From NCBI RefSeq assembly GCF_003363155.1, contig NZ_QRBE01000013.1:62001-126000 (forward strand): a DNA stretch of 64,000 nucleotides, read 5' to 3'. The position numbers were made by a program, and so were the translations under genes. Shown here piece after piece: positions 18,013-29,755 of this stretch. Source of the DNA: Dyella monticola. Lineage in GTDB: Bacteria > Pseudomonadota > Gammaproteobacteria > Xanthomonadales > Rhodanobacteraceae. The notes beneath the pieces are model-generated. The model had not been told where the DNA came from. It made no database searches and was given only the letters and a program-made list of their open reading frames with translations. Position 1 is the stretch's first letter. Every line of letters starts with the position of its first letter.

Positions 18013-19164
18013 CTACGGCGCTGAACCGTCGCCTCGTGCATGCAGTACCTGTCCGCGCCATTTTACCTGCCAACCGGCCAGGGCAGTTGCCCATTCCATC
18101 AGCAATAAGACGTCGCGGAGGGGAATCAACAGGACTTCATGCCAGGCGAAGGCTTGATCGCTGATGCGCCGCTGCAAAAAGTGTAGCAAAACCCGCGCGG
18201 CGCCACCGAGCAGGGCCAGGCCCGCGCTGACCGGCCCGGGGGCCAGAAGCAGGCCCAGTAATAGCAAAGGCGAGGTAAAACACACAAAAGTAAGGGCAAA
18301 ACCGGCCTGGGCGATCGAGCGTATGGTGCGTAGCCAGCGCAGTTCGTGCGACCACAAATCTTTCAGATGGCTTTCGCCGACATCCGTGCCGACCACGACA
18401 TCCGACAGCACCGTGCGCAAGCCGGCGCGACGCGTCAGCTCGCCGAGCCAGAAATCGTCGGCCAGTGTGTCGCGCAAGGCTGCGAACCCGCCGATCGTTT
18501 CGAGCGCATCGCGACGCAGGGCAATGGTCGAGCCGAAGGCGAAGCGAGTGGAGCCGAAGGCATGTGAAAGCTTCACGGAAGGTGCGAACCAGTCGTCGAT
18601 GAATAGACGTCCAAGCCGCGACCAGATCGAAGGCCCGGCCATGCCATAGTACAGGCAGGTGACGATACCCACCGAGGGATCGGCCAGCGGCGCCGTCACG
18701 CGCGTGAGATAATCCGGCCCCACATGGATGTCGGCATCGGCCAGTACCAGCAGATCGTGCCGCGCATGCGGCAGCATGTTCATGAGGTTGCTGACTTTGA
18801 AGTTCGCGCCGTGCACGCGCGGATCGACGGCCAGTGCGATCGCGCGCTGCGGGAAGGCTTCACGCAATCGTTCGACCACGGCAATGGCCGGGTCGTCCGG
18901 GTCGCGCACACCAAATACCAACTGGTAGTCAGGGTGCGTCTGCATGCAGAAGCTGCGCAGGTTCTCATAAAGCCTGGGCTCGGCACCATGCAGCGGCTTG
19001 AGTATGCTCGCCGGGCACGGCCGATCGGCTGCGCCGGTGATTTGGGATGTTCGGGGCGCTTTCATCACGGCCCACACGGCTGCGCAGGCATAGCCTGTCG
19101 CGCCAAATGCAAGCGCGATGCCCAGTACGTGGATAAGCGTGTCGATCAGCCAGCTTGAGAACAT
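18013..19164 (-). CDS. hpnI: Hopanoid glycosyltransferase HpnI
   Basis: A 383-aa membrane-anchored GT2 glycosyltransferase. HpnI transfers N-acetylglucosamine to bacteriohopanetetrol, the first step toward the cyclitol headgroup. An N-terminal helix (ALAFGATGYACAAVWAV) precedes the catalytic domain. That domain has SILKPLHGAEP, the metal-binding DADIHVG, a GSTIALRRDALE acceptor loop and a RRAGL region; two or three hydrophobic segments close the protein. It appears to be first in the hpnI-hpnJ-hpnK-hpnL-ferritin-like transcript. It is divergent from the DUF2147 gene, with about 82 bp between the starts. Confidence 0.92.
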   Translation of the reverse strand: MFSSWLIDTLIHVLGIALAFGATGYACAAVWAVMKAPRTSQITGAADRPCPASILKPLHGAEPRLYENLRSFCMQTHPDYQLVFGVRDPDDPAIAVVERLREAFPQRAIALAVDPRVHGANFKVSNLMNMLPHARHDLLVLADADIHVGPDYLTRVTAPLADPSVGIVTCLYYGMAGPSIWSRLGRLFIDDWFAPSVKLSHAFGSTRFAFGSTIALRRDALETIGGFAALRDTLADDFWLGELTRRAGLRTVLSDVVVGTDVGESHLKDLWSHELRWLRTIRSIAQAGFALTFVCFTSPLLLLGLLLAPGPVSAGLALLGGAARVLLHFLQRRISDQAFAWHEVLLIPLRDVLLLMEWATALAGWQVKWRGQVLHARGDGSAP

Positions 19165-19246
19165 AGATGTTTATGCTACCGACAAATCGCCGACACGAAG
19201 TGCGCGGATGTATGGCCTTGAGTGCGCTCGTGCAAGAGGGCATGCC

Positions 19247-19804
19247 ATGACGCATATCAGACGCTGGCGCGGCACAGGGTGGTGCGCGTTGCTGTTCGTG
19301 TTGTGCTGGGCCGGCTATGCCATAGCGGATGATGCCGACGGTTATGTGCCCACACCCTCGTCGATCGCGGGCGACTGGCTGGTGGAAAGCCACGATGCCG
19401 TGATCCACATCGAGCAGGCGGGCGACCAGTACCAGGGCCGCATTCTGTGGCAGCTGCACGATACCTATGGGCCCGAAGACGGCCCCGAGCTCGCCGGCAA
19501 GCGGGTCACCGATCGCAAAAACCCCGATCCGGCCCTTCGTTCCAGGCCGTTGACCGGCCTCAGGCTCCTATGGGGGCTGACGTTCGACCCGGGCGACAAG
19601 AAGTGGCGGGACGGCCACGTCTACAATTCGGACGATGGCCGCACCTATAATTGCTGGGTTCGGATGCTTGGCCCGGACCGGCTGAAGCTGCATGGCTACC
19701 TTGGCATCAGCCTGTTCGGCGGCAGTACCGTGTGGACCCGGGTCACCATGAAAACGACCGCGGCGCCCGGGCAACGGCCGTTCGTGGAGGCGCCCGGGAA
19801 GTAA
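19247..19804 (+). CDS. Secreted DUF2147-family protein
   Basis: A 185-aa exported protein. The ATG at 19247 has GAGGG about 6 nt upstream; earlier in-frame starts overlap hpnI and lack a signal peptide. The signal peptide (CALLFVLCWAGYAIA) probably ends at AIADD. The mature part follows the DUF2147 pattern: IAGDWLVES, YQGRILW, LTGLRLLWGL, WRDGHVYNSDDGRTY and LKLHGYLGISLFGGS. DUF2147 is a small beta-barrel of unknown function; it is inferred to be periplasmic. It sits 57 bp upstream of mvaD on the same strand, so it may lead the mevalonate transcript. Confidence 0.82.
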   Translation: MTHIRRWRGTGWCALLFVLCWAGYAIADDADGYVPTPSSIAGDWLVESHDAVIHIEQAGDQYQGRILWQLHDTYGPEDGPELAGKRVTDRKNPDPALRSRPLTGLRLLWGLTFDPGDKKWRDGHVYNSDDGRTYNCWVRMLGPDRLKLHGYLGISLFGGSTVWTRVTMKTTAAPGQRPFVEAPGK

Positions 19805-19861
19805 CCGGTCCGGCTGTCCCGGCGATATCCGTACAAGACCCTCTCCCCCTTACGAGACATC

Positions 19862-20890
19862 ATGAATCGCGAATCACGCACCGATGCATCCGGTGAACTG
19901 CGCGCGGCTTCCCAGGCTCAGCCCAACATCGCCCTGGTCAAATACTGGGGCAAGCGCGACGCGGCGCTGAACCTGCCGGTCGTAGGCTCCATTTCGATCA
20001 CGCTGGAGAGCCTGTGGACGCGCACTGATGTGCGTTTCGTGCCGGGGCATAAAGAGGACCGCGTCAGCCTCAATGGCCGCAGCGATGAAGCCGAAGGCAA
20101 ACGCATCAAGGCGTGTTTGAATCTGCTGCGTGAGCGCGCGGGTGTGGACTACGGCGCCGAGGTGGCGAGCCGCAACAACTTCCCCACCGCGGCAGGGCTC
20201 GCCTCTTCTGCATCCGGTTTTGCGGCGCTGGTGCATGCCGGCGCGCGTGCGCTGGGGCTCGATCTGAGCCTGGCCGAACAATCGGTACTTGCACGCCGTT
20301 GCTCGGGTTCGGCGGCGCGCTCCCTCTTCGGCGGTTATGTCGAATGGGCGCACGGCACGTTGGCCGACGGCACCGATTCGGTGGCGCGGCCGTTGCTGGA
20401 TGCCGAAGCATGGCCGCTGCGCGTGGCGGTAGCGATCACCTCTACCGCGGCCAAGCAGGTCGGCTCTACCGAAGGCATGCGGCGTACGGCGGAGACCTCG
20501 CCCTATCAATCGGCGTGGATCGATACCCAGGAAACGGATCTGGGCGTGGCCCGCGACGCCATTCGCGAGCGCGACTTCGACGCGCTGGCGCGCATCGCCG
20601 AATACAGTTGCCTGAAGATGCACGCGCTGGCGCTCGCCGCGCAGCCGGGCCTGCTTTATTGGAACGGCGCAACGGTCGAGTGCATGCATCGCGTGCGTGC
20701 GTTGCGCCAGCAAGGCGTGCCGGTGTTCTTCACGGTCGATGCGGGTCCGCAGGTGAAAGCCGTTTGCGCCCCCTCGGCCATCGAGCAAGTGAAGGCTGCC
20801 CTGCGGGATGTTGCCGGTGTGCTGGATGTGCTCGATACCGCCCTCGGTGAAGGCGCGCGTGCCATTGTGCCGGAAGCCGTGGAGGCGTGA
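19862..20890 (+). CDS. mvaD: Diphosphomevalonate decarboxylase
   Basis: A 342-aa GHMP-superfamily enzyme that makes isopentenyl diphosphate from mevalonate 5-diphosphate with ATP. Family motifs are NIALVKYWGKRD (22-33), the substrate strand SISITLES (44-51), and the phosphate-binding loop FPTAAGLASSASGFAAL (107-123). The catalytic region SGSAARSLFGGYVEW follows, and ISSTAK-like ITSTAKQVGST is also present. Length fits bacterial MvaD. It overlaps the next gene at its stop (TGATG), so the two are translationally coupled. Confidence 0.95.
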   Translation: MNRESRTDASGELRAASQAQPNIALVKYWGKRDAALNLPVVGSISITLESLWTRTDVRFVPGHKEDRVSLNGRSDEAEGKRIKACLNLLRERAGVDYGAEVASRNNFPTAAGLASSASGFAALVHAGARALGLDLSLAEQSVLARRCSGSAARSLFGGYVEWAHGTLADGTDSVARPLLDAEAWPLRVAVAITSTAAKQVGSTEGMRRTAETSPYQSAWIDTQETDLGVARDAIRERDFDALARIAEYSCLKMHALALAAQPGLLYWNGATVECMHRVRALRQQGVPVFFTVDAGPQVKAVCAPSAIEQVKAALRDVAGVLDVLDTALGEGARAIVPEAVEA

Positions 20891-21987
20891 TGGAGCTCAC
20901 CGCCAGCGCACCTGCCAAGCTGGTCCTGCTGGGCGACTACGCCGTGCTGGAAGGTGCGCGCGCCCTGGTGCTGGCGGTGGATCGGCGCGCCCAGGTGCGC
21001 TTGGTGTCGCGCGCCGACCGTGCGTGCCATGTCCATGCGCCGGACCTTGGTATCGACGAAGCCCGCGCGATCATCGGCAGCGATGGCCGCTTGCAGTGGC
21101 AATGCGATGACGCCATTCGAACCAAGCTCACACTAGTGGATCATGTGTGGCACGGTCTGCTTGGCGAAGGCCTTGCGCCGGTTGCCGGGGAAGGCATGGA
21201 CGTGCATCTGGATACCTCCGGTTTCTTTCATGCGGATGGACCGACACGCGCCAAGCTCGGGCTCGGTTCCAGCGCGGCATTGACCGTGGCACTTGCCTGC
21301 GCATGGGCCACGTACGCGGGGCACGCCGAGGCAACCGCCGATCGCACGCAGTGGATGCGGCGACTGCTGCGCATGCATGGCGCGTGGCAAGGCGGTCGCG
21401 GCAGCGGCGTGGATATCGCCGCCAGCGTAGCGGGCGGCTTGATCTGCTACCAACTCGTCGGCGCTGCGCGCGAACCCACCTATGAACAGGTGTCGATGCA
21501 CGGCTTGCATTGCCTGTTCGTATGGTCGGGGCAGTCCGTGTCCACGGGTGATTCGCTTGAGCGCCTTGCGCGCTGGCGTGAAAGCCATGCGGCCGATTAT
21601 GCCGCGCACATGAACGAGCTCAGCGCTATTTCCACTGCCGCGATCGATGCGCTACGGCAACAGCGCATGCAATCTTTCATTGGCCTTACGAACGAATACG
21701 CGTTGGGTTTGCAGCGTTTTGGCGCCGCGTGCGGTCTGGAAATCTACTCTCCCGCACAAAAACAGCTTGCCAATATGGCATCCGGTACCGATGTCAGCTA
21801 TAAGCCTTGCGGCGCTGGCGGCGACTTTGGCGTCGTGTTCGCTCCGAGCGCGGAAAGGTTGGCGACATTTGAACGCGCCATTGTTTCGGCCGGTATGCAG
21901 GTCGTTCCCCTAGGACTTGATACCCACGGGTTGAGTTGCCATATGCGCCCGGACGCCAAATCTGCCCCTTCAAGGATTTTGACGTGA
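20890..21987 (+). CDS. Phosphomevalonate kinase (GHMP kinase)
   Basis: A 365-aa GHMP kinase converting mevalonate 5-phosphate to the 5-diphosphate. It opens with SAPAKLVLLGDYAVLEG (6-22), the motif I of GHMP kinases. The ATP loop is LGLGSSAA (123-130), followed by HGAWQGGRGSGVDIAAS, and the C-terminal motif PCGAGGDFGVVFAP is present. The start ATG at 20890 shares its A with the mvaD stop; an in-frame GTG one codon earlier is less likely. Assignment as phosphomevalonate rather than mevalonate kinase rests on the neighbouring MvaD and fused mevalonate kinase and on the family resemblance. Confidence 0.88.
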   Translation: MELTASAPAKLVLLGDYAVLEGARALVLAVDRRAQVRLVSRADRACHVHAPDLGIDEARAIIGSDGRLQWQCDDAIRTKLTLVDHVWHGLLGEGLAPVAGEGMDVHLDTSGFFHADGPTRAKLGLGSSAALTVALACAWATYAGHAEATADRTQWMRRLLRMHGAWQGGRGSGVDIAASVAGGLICYQLVGAAREPTYEQVSMHGLHCLFVWSGQSVSTGDSLERLARWRESHAADYAAHMNELSAISTAAIDALRQQRMQSFIGLTNEYALGLQRFGAACGLEIYSPAQKQLANMASGTDVSYKPCGAGGDFGVVFAPSAERLATFERAIVSAGMQVVPLGLDTHGLSCHMRPDAKSAPSRILT

Positions 21988-22078
21988 TCGCAACTGTTAG
22001 GACGTCATGGCTCACGCGCCACATGCCGGTCGTGGCGTCAGGTATGCGACAAATGACCCATCACGGAGTGCTTAAGTC

Positions 22079-24353
<2,275 letters not shown>

Positions 24354-24361
<8 letters not shown>

Positions 24362-24956
24362 CGCAGAACACGAACGCCAGGACTGGCGCGATTCCAACGA
24401 AGTGGTGTCGTTCGACGACGAGCCGCTGATCCTGGTCGACCATGACGATCGCGATGTCGGTTTCATGGACAAGGCCTCCGCGCATGTCGGCAGCGGCACC
24501 TTGCATCGTGCCTTTTCGCTGTTCGTGTTCAACACGAAAGGCGAGTTGCTGTTGCAGCAGCGCGCACCGGGCAAGCGCCTTTGGCCGGGCTTCTGGTCCA
24601 ACACCTGCTGCAGCCATCCGCGCCGCGGCGAGACGGTGGACACCGCCACCCATCGCCGCCTGAAGGAAGAGCTCGGCATGGCCTGTCCGCTGGACTACCT
24701 GTTCAAGTTCGAATACCAGGCGCAGTTCGACGCGGATGGTGCCGAGCACGAGTTATGCTGGGTGTATGCCGGTTGCAGCGACGATGCGCCCACGGTGAAT
24801 GTGAACGAGATTTCAGGCCTGCGCTACATCGTGCCGGATGCACTGGATGCGGAAATCGCGGCCAAGCCTGAGTCGTTCACACCCTGGTTCAAGATCGAGT
24901 GGGAGCGGATTCGCCGCAACTATCCCCACGTATTCGAGCCACGCATCAAAGATTAA
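24354..24956 (+). CDS. idi: Isopentenyl-diphosphate delta-isomerase, type 1 (Nudix)
   Basis: A 200-aa type 1 IPP isomerase interconverting IPP and DMAPP. The Nudix-like fold shows LWPGFWSNTCCSHP with the catalytic Cys (C86), RRLKEELGM (101-109) and the catalytic Glu region EHEL (131-134). The start is a TTG at 24354: GGAGG lies at 24343-24347, six nt upstream, and the TTG overlaps the fusion gene's stop by 8 nt. No ATG gives a sensible N-terminus. It completes the IPP/DMAPP module next to the hopanoid genes. Mevalonate-pathway organisms need this isomerase because MvaD gives only IPP. Confidence 0.93.
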
Positions 24957-25079
24957 CGATCGGGCAGGGCGGCCGTACGAGCATGGTTCGTGTGGCTTAT
25001 ACTGTACTGGCTAGGTAAGATTTCCCTGCTAGCGGCTGCACCAAGCACGCAGCGCTGCACAGACATTCCGGAGAATCCC

Positions 25080-26219
25080 TTGGGTATCCCTCTTATTCAA
25101 CAAACCACGATCGCTCAATACATTCTCAAGAAGAAGCTGAGTGGTCAGAAGCGCTACCCGTTGGCGATGATGTTGGAGCCATTGTTCCAATGCAACCTGG
25201 CGTGCGCCGGTTGCGGCAAGATCGATCAGCCCAAGGAAATCCTGCAAAAGCGCATGAGCGTGGAGCAAGCCTTGGCTGCGGTGGACGAGTGCGATGCGCC
25301 CGTGGTGTCCATTCCCGGGGGTGAGCCGCTCATTCACAAGGATCTGCCGAAGATCGTTGAAGGTCTTATCGAGCGCAAGAAATTCGTGTACCTGTGCACG
25401 AACGCCATCCTGATGCCCAAGCATATCGATGAATACAAGCCTTCACCGTACTTCACCTGGTCCGTGCATCTTGATGGACTGGAGAAGCAGCACGACAAAT
25501 CCGTCTGCATGGATGGCGTGTTCGAAAAGGCTGTCACGGCGATCAAGCTGGCGCTGTCCAAAGGTTTCCGCGTAACGGTGAACTGCACGCTGTTCAACAG
25601 CGAGCCGCCGGAAGAAGTCGCCGACTTCTTCGACTACGCGATGGAACTGGGCGTGGAAGGCATCACCGTGTCGCCGGGCTACAGCTACCAGCATGCACCG
25701 CGCCAGGATGTGTTCCTGGGCCGTACCGAGAGCAAGCAACTGTTCCGCGACATCTTCAAGGTCGGCAAGGAACGCAAGCGCAAGTGGGCGTTCAATCAGT
25801 CGGCGATGTTCATGGACTTCATCGCGGGCAACCAGGCGTACCAGTGCACGCCGTGGTCCAACCCCACGTATAACATCTTCGGCTGGCAGAAGCCGTGCTA
25901 CTTGCTGGTCGACGAAGGCTACGCCAAGACCTACAAGGAACTGATGGAAGAGACCGAGTGGGAGAAGTACGGTGTCGGCATCAATCCGAAGTGCGACAAC
26001 TGCATGGCGCATTGCGGCTTCGAAGGCACTGCCGTGAACGACATGTTCGCCCATCCGTTGAAGGCGCTGAAGGTGTCGATGTTCGGTCCGCGCACCGATG
26101 GCCCGATGGCGCCGGATTTGCCGGTGAAGTACGGCAACCGTGCCGATGCGACGGCCATCCACATTCCGATCAGCTCGATCCAGCGCCGCACGTCCACCAC
26201 GACCGACGCGAACCATTGA
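25080..26219 (+). CDS. hpnH: Hopanoid radical SAM enzyme HpnH
   Basis: A 379-aa radical SAM enzyme that attaches the 5'-deoxyadenosyl group to hopene, giving adenosylhopane, the first C35 hopanoid. The cluster motif is C38-x3-C42-x2-C45 in FQCNLACAGCGK. PGGEPLIH follows, as does a C-terminal cysteine set (NPKCDNCMAHCGFEG) near 300-315. I place the start at the TTG at 25080, with GGAG six nt upstream; family members begin with the same sequence (M-x-IPLIQQ). The longer frame upstream has no ribosome binding site. It is 123 bp after idi and 17 bp before hpnB. Confidence 0.95.
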   Translation: MGIPLIQQTTIAQYILKKKLSGQKRYPLAMMLEPLFQCNLACAGCGKIDQPKEILQKRMSVEQALAAVDECDAPVVSIPGGEPLIHKDLPKIVEGLIERKKFVYLCTNAILMPKHIDEYKPSPYFTWSVHLDGLEKQHDKSVCMDGVFEKAVTAIKLALSKGFRVTVNCTLFNSEPPEEVADFFDYAMELGVEGITVSPGYSYQHAPRQDVFLGRTESKQLFRDIFKVGKERKRKWAFNQSAMFMDFIAGNQAYQCTPWSNPTYNIFGWQKPCYLLVDEGYAKTYKELMEETEWEKYGVGINPKCDNCMAHCGFEGTAVNDMFAHPLKALKVSMFGPRTDGPMAPDLPVKYGNRADATAIHIPISSIQRRTSTTTDANH

Positions 26220-26236
26220 TCTGAAAACGGCCGACG

Positions 26237-27343
26237 ATGGGGCTCTTGGAATGGATTGCCGCGTCGCTGCCGGCATTGATGTGGGTAGGGCTGCTGCTGA
26301 CACCGTGGCGGCCCTGGAGTACCCGTGAACGGATCGAGGCCGACCCGCACGCCGCGTCGGTCGATCTCAGTCAGATCACGGTACTGATCCCCGCACGCAA
26401 CGAGGCCGATGTCATCGGCCTCACGCTGTCTGGCCTGCAGGCTCAAGGCAGTGGCTTGCAGATCATTGTGGTGGACGATCAATCCACCGATGACACGGGG
26501 AACATCGCCGCCGCCTTCCCCAATGTGCGTGTGATTGGCGGGCAGCCTTTGCCGCAAGGCTGGGCAGGCAAGCTATGGGCGCTGGAGCAGGGCAACGCGC
26601 ACGTGCACACACCGATGACCTTGCTGCTGGATGCTGACATCCAATTGCAGCCCGGCCTGTTGCCGGCGTTGCTCGCGCACAAGCAGCACGACAATCGCCA
26701 ATTCGTTTCGCTGATGGCCGACCTCCGCCGTACCAGCTTTTGGGATCGCCTGCTGCTGCCGGCGTTCGTGTATTACTTCAAGCTGCTGTACCCCTTTTCG
26801 ATTTCCAACTCATCCTCGCGTTTGGTCGCGGCGGCGGCAGGCGGCTGCATCCTGGTCGATACCCAGGCGCTGCAACAGGCCGGCGCCTTCGCCAGCCTGC
26901 GCAATGCGCTGATCGACGACTGCACCCTGGCCCGGCAGATAAAGAACGCCGGCTACCGCACCTGGCTGGGCTTGAGCCGCGGGGTGGTCAGCCTGCGCCC
27001 TTACGGCAATCTGCGCTCCATTCACGATATGGTGGCGCGCTCGGCCTTCACCCAACTGGGCTATTCCACGCTGCTTTTGCTGGTGGTGACGGTGCTGTTC
27101 GCCATCGCCTACGGGCTGCCCTTCGCCATGCTCGGCTCGCCGGCCTGGCGCCTGGGCTTGCTGGCGCTGGCGGCGATGATGCTGAGCTATGTGCCCATGC
27201 TGCGCTACTACCACATGCGGCTGGCCTGGGCTCTCCTGCTGCCGCTGGGTGCGGTGCTTTATCTGGGCATGACCTGGAGCTCGGCGATCCGCTACTGGCG
27301 CGGCGTGCGCTCCAAGTGGAAAGACCGTACCTATAGCACCTGA
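26237..27343 (+). CDS. hpnB: Hopene-associated glycosyltransferase HpnB
   Basis: A 368-aa membrane GT2 enzyme of the HpnB family. It has an N-terminal helix (LPALMWVGLLLTPW), the nucleotide-binding strands ITVLIPARNEADVIG and VVDDQSTDDTG, the metal motif LLLDADIQLQ, and a DDCTLARQIKNAGY segment. About three C-terminal transmembrane helices follow (for example LLLLVVTVLFAIAYGLPFAM). The acceptor and sugar donor of HpnB have not been firmly established, to my knowledge. It directly follows hpnH, 17 bp apart, and is the last hopanoid gene of the plus-strand run. Confidence 0.92.
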   Translation: MGLLEWIAASLPALMWVGLLLTPWRPWSTRERIEADPHAASVDLSQITVLIPARNEADVIGLTLSGLQAQGSGLQIIVVDDQSTDDTGNIAAAFPNVRVIGGQPLPQGWAGKLWALEQGNAHVHTPMTLLLDADIQLQPGLLPALLAHKQHDNRQFVSLMADLRRTSFWDRLLLPAFVYYFKLLYPFSISNSSSRLVAAAAGGCILVDTQALQQAGAFASLRNALIDDCTLARQIKNAGYRTWLGLSRGVVSLRPYGNLRSIHDMVARSAFTQLGYSTLLLLVVTVLFAIAYGLPFAMLGSPAWRLGLLALAAMMLSYVPMLRYYHMRLAWALLLPLGAVLYLGMTWSSAIRYWRGVRSKWKDRTYST

Positions 27344-27463
27344 AGGGAATCCCGCCCGGTAGGTCATCCGGCAGGCTTGGAAGGGGGGGATGGCTCTGGC
27401 TAGAGTCGGGCGCTAGTCTTTCACCTTCCTGCCCGTCGGCAGCCACTTTCCCGGGGAGCTTCC

Positions 27464-29677
27464 ATGCTTCGTCTTCGTGTTCTCGCGATCGGCTTGTCCG
27501 TCGCGCTCGCCGCCTGTTCGCAATCCCATAATGAAAACGCCAGCGCGCCGGCCGCTTCTGCCAGCGCGCCGGCCAAAGCAGCGACCACCGCTACCGCCGA
27601 GGCGCCGATGAGCAATCCGTTCTTCACCGCCAGCACGCTGCCCTATCAGGCGCCGCCGTTCGACAAGATCAAGGACGGCGACTATCAGCCGGCTATCGAA
27701 GAAGGCATGAAGCAGCAGTTGGACGAGGTCGACAAGATCGCCAACAATCCCGAGCCGGCGACCTTCGAGAACACCTATGTGGCGCTGGAAAAAACCGGCG
27801 TGTTGCTTAATCGCGTGATGGCCGTCTTCAACGCCGTTACCAGCGCCAACACCGACGACGCGCTGCAGAAAGTGCAGGAAGACGAAGCTCCCAAGCTTGC
27901 TGCGCACGAAGATGCCATCCATCTCAACAGCAAGCTTTTCGCACGCATCCAGGCTGTCTACGATCAGCGCGACTCGCTCAAGCTCGACCCGGAATCGCAG
28001 CGCCTGATCGATGTGGTGTATCGCCAGTTCGTCATGGCCGGTGCCAAGCTTTCGGACACCGACAAGGCCAAGCTCAAGGACTACAACAAGGAAGAGGCGA
28101 GCCTCGAAGCGCAGTTCAACAACAAGTTGCTTGCCGCCGCCAAAGACGGCGCGCTGGTTGTCGACGACAAGAGCAAGCTTGCCGGTCTTTCCGATGAAGA
28201 CATCGCCGCCGCCGCCCAGGCCGCCAAGGATCGACACCTCGATGGCAAATGGGTACTCACGCTGCAGAACACGACGCAGCAACCCGAACTGCAGGATCTG
28301 ACCGATCGCGACACGCGCAAGGCGTTATTCGAAGCATCGTGGATGCGCGCGGAAAAAGGCGATGCCAATGACACGCGCGACACCATCTCGCGCATCGCTC
28401 AGTTGCGCGCACAGGAAGCCAAGCTGCTCGGCTTTCCCAATTACGCCGCGTGGACGCTGCAAGATCAGATGGCCAAAACGCCGGAAACGGTGATGAGCTT
28501 CATGGGCAAGCTCGCGCCCGCCGCCGTCGCGCGCGCCAAGCTGGAAGCGGCCGACATCCAGAAGCAGATCGACAACGATCAGGCTGCGCTCAAGCAACCC
28601 ACCTTCAAGCTCGAACCGTGGGATTGGGAGCATTACGCCGAAGAAGTGCGCAAGGCCAAATATGATCTGGATGAGTCACAGATCAAGCCGTACTTCGAAC
28701 TGGACAACGTGCTGCAGAACGGCGTGTTCTACGCCGCCAACCAGCTTTACGGCCTTACCTTCAAGGAACGCAAAGACATCCCCGTCTACAACCCGGATGT
28801 ACGCGTGTTCGAAGTGTTCGACAAAGACGGCAAGTCGATCGCGCTGGCCTATTTCGATTACTTCAAACGCGACAACAAGAACGGCGGCGCGTGGATGGAT
28901 AACTTCGTGCAGCAGTCCAAGCTGCTGGGCACCAAGCCGGTGATCTACAACGTTGCGAACTTCACCAAGCCTGCACCGGGCCAGCCGGCGCTGCTGTCGA
29001 CCGATGACGTGGTTACCATGTTCCACGAATTCGGCCACGGCCTGCATGGCATCTTCGCGGACGAGCAATACCCCACCTTATCGGGTACGCAGACTGCGCG
29101 CGACTTCGTGGAATTCCCCTCGCAGTTCAACGAGCATTGGGCGTTTGATCCGAAGGTCTTTGCCCACTACGCCAAGAACTACAAGACCGGCGAACCGATG
29201 CCGCAGGAGCTGGTGGACAAGCTCAAGAAAGCCCAGTTGTTCAACAAGGGCTACGACATGACCGAACTGGTTTCCGCGGCGATGCTCGACATGAACTGGC
29301 ATACGTTGTCGGCGGATCAGTCCAAGCAGGACGTCGATGCGTTCGAAGCGGCTGCGCTGAAGAAAGATGGCACCGACCTTTCCTATGTACCGCCGCGCTA
29401 TCGCTCAAGCTATTTTCTGCACATCTGGAGCAATGGCTATGCGGCCGGCTACTACGCGTACCTGTGGACGCAAATGCTCGCCGACGACGCCTTCGAGAAC
29501 TTCAAGGACCACGGTGGACTGACGCGCGAAAACGGCGACCACTTCCGCGCCATGATCCTCTCGCGCGGCAACACCGAAGAGCTCGCCAAGCTGTACAAGG
29601 ACTGGCGTGGCAGCGATCCGAGCCTCGAGCCCATGCTGATCGATCGCGGACTCAAGCAGCAGACACCCACCAAGTAA
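27464..29677 (+). CDS. M3-family metallopeptidase, lipoprotein (dipeptidyl carboxypeptidase-like)
   Basis: A 737-aa zinc metallopeptidase of family M3 (Dcp/oligopeptidase A type). The N-terminus is a lipoprotein signal with lipobox LAAC (cysteine 18), then an Ala-rich linker, so it is predicted to be anchored in the periplasm or outer membrane. The Zn site is HEFGH at 521-525, with the third ligand Glu near 550 in DFVEFPSQ. Length suits Dcp. Most M3 enzymes are cytoplasmic, so the lipid anchor suggests digestion of envelope or imported peptides. A strong terminator at 29701-29725 follows. Confidence 0.92.
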   Translation: MLRLRVLAIGLSVALAACSQSHNENASAPAASASAPAKAATTATAEAPMSNPFFTASTLPYQAPPFDKIKDGDYQPAIEEGMKQQLDEVDKIANNPEPATFENTYVALEKTGVLLNRVMAVFNAVTSANTDDALQKVQEDEAPKLAAHEDAIHLNSKLFARIQAVYDQRDSLKLDPESQRLIDVVYRQFVMAGAKLSDTDKAKLKDYNKEEASLEAQFNNKLLAAAKDGALVVDDKSKLAGLSDEDIAAAAQAAKDRHLDGKWVLTLQNTTQQPELQDLTDRDTRKALFEASWMRAEKGDANDTRDTISRIAQLRAQEAKLLGFPNYAAWTLQDQMAKTPETVMSFMGKLAPAAVARAKLEAADIQKQIDNDQAALKQPTFKLEPWDWEHYAEEVRKAKYDLDESQIKPYFELDNVLQNGVFYAANQLYGLTFKERKDIPVYNPDVRVFEVFDKDGKSIALAYFDYFKRDNKNGGAWMDNFVQQSKLLGTKPVIYNVANFTKPAPGQPALLSTDDVVTMFHEFGHGLHGIFADEQYPTLSGTQTARDFVEFPSQFNEHWAFDPKVFAHYAKNYKTGEPMPQELVDKLKKAQLFNKGYDMTELVSAAMLDMNWHTLSADQSKQDVDAFEAAALKKDGTDLSYVPPRYRSSYFLHIWSNGYAAGYYAYLWTQMLADDAFENFKDHGGLTRENGDHFRAMILSRGNTEELAKLYKDWRGSDPSLEPMLIDRGLKQQTPTK

Positions 29678-29700
29678 GCGTCACTTTCATGGCATAAGAG

Positions 29701-29725
29701 AAAGGCCGGCATTCTGCCGGCCTTT
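29701..29725. terminator. Bidirectional intrinsic terminator
   Basis: A perfect 10-bp stem, AAAGGCCGGC / GCCGGCCTTT, with loop ATTCT and T-rich flank TTTCTTGTTCT. It lies 24 bp past the M3 peptidase stop. The A-rich left flank would also end the converging minus-strand gene at 29756-31318. Confidence 0.9.
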
Positions 29726-29755
29726 CTTGTTCTACGATGGAGTGCGACCTTGATG

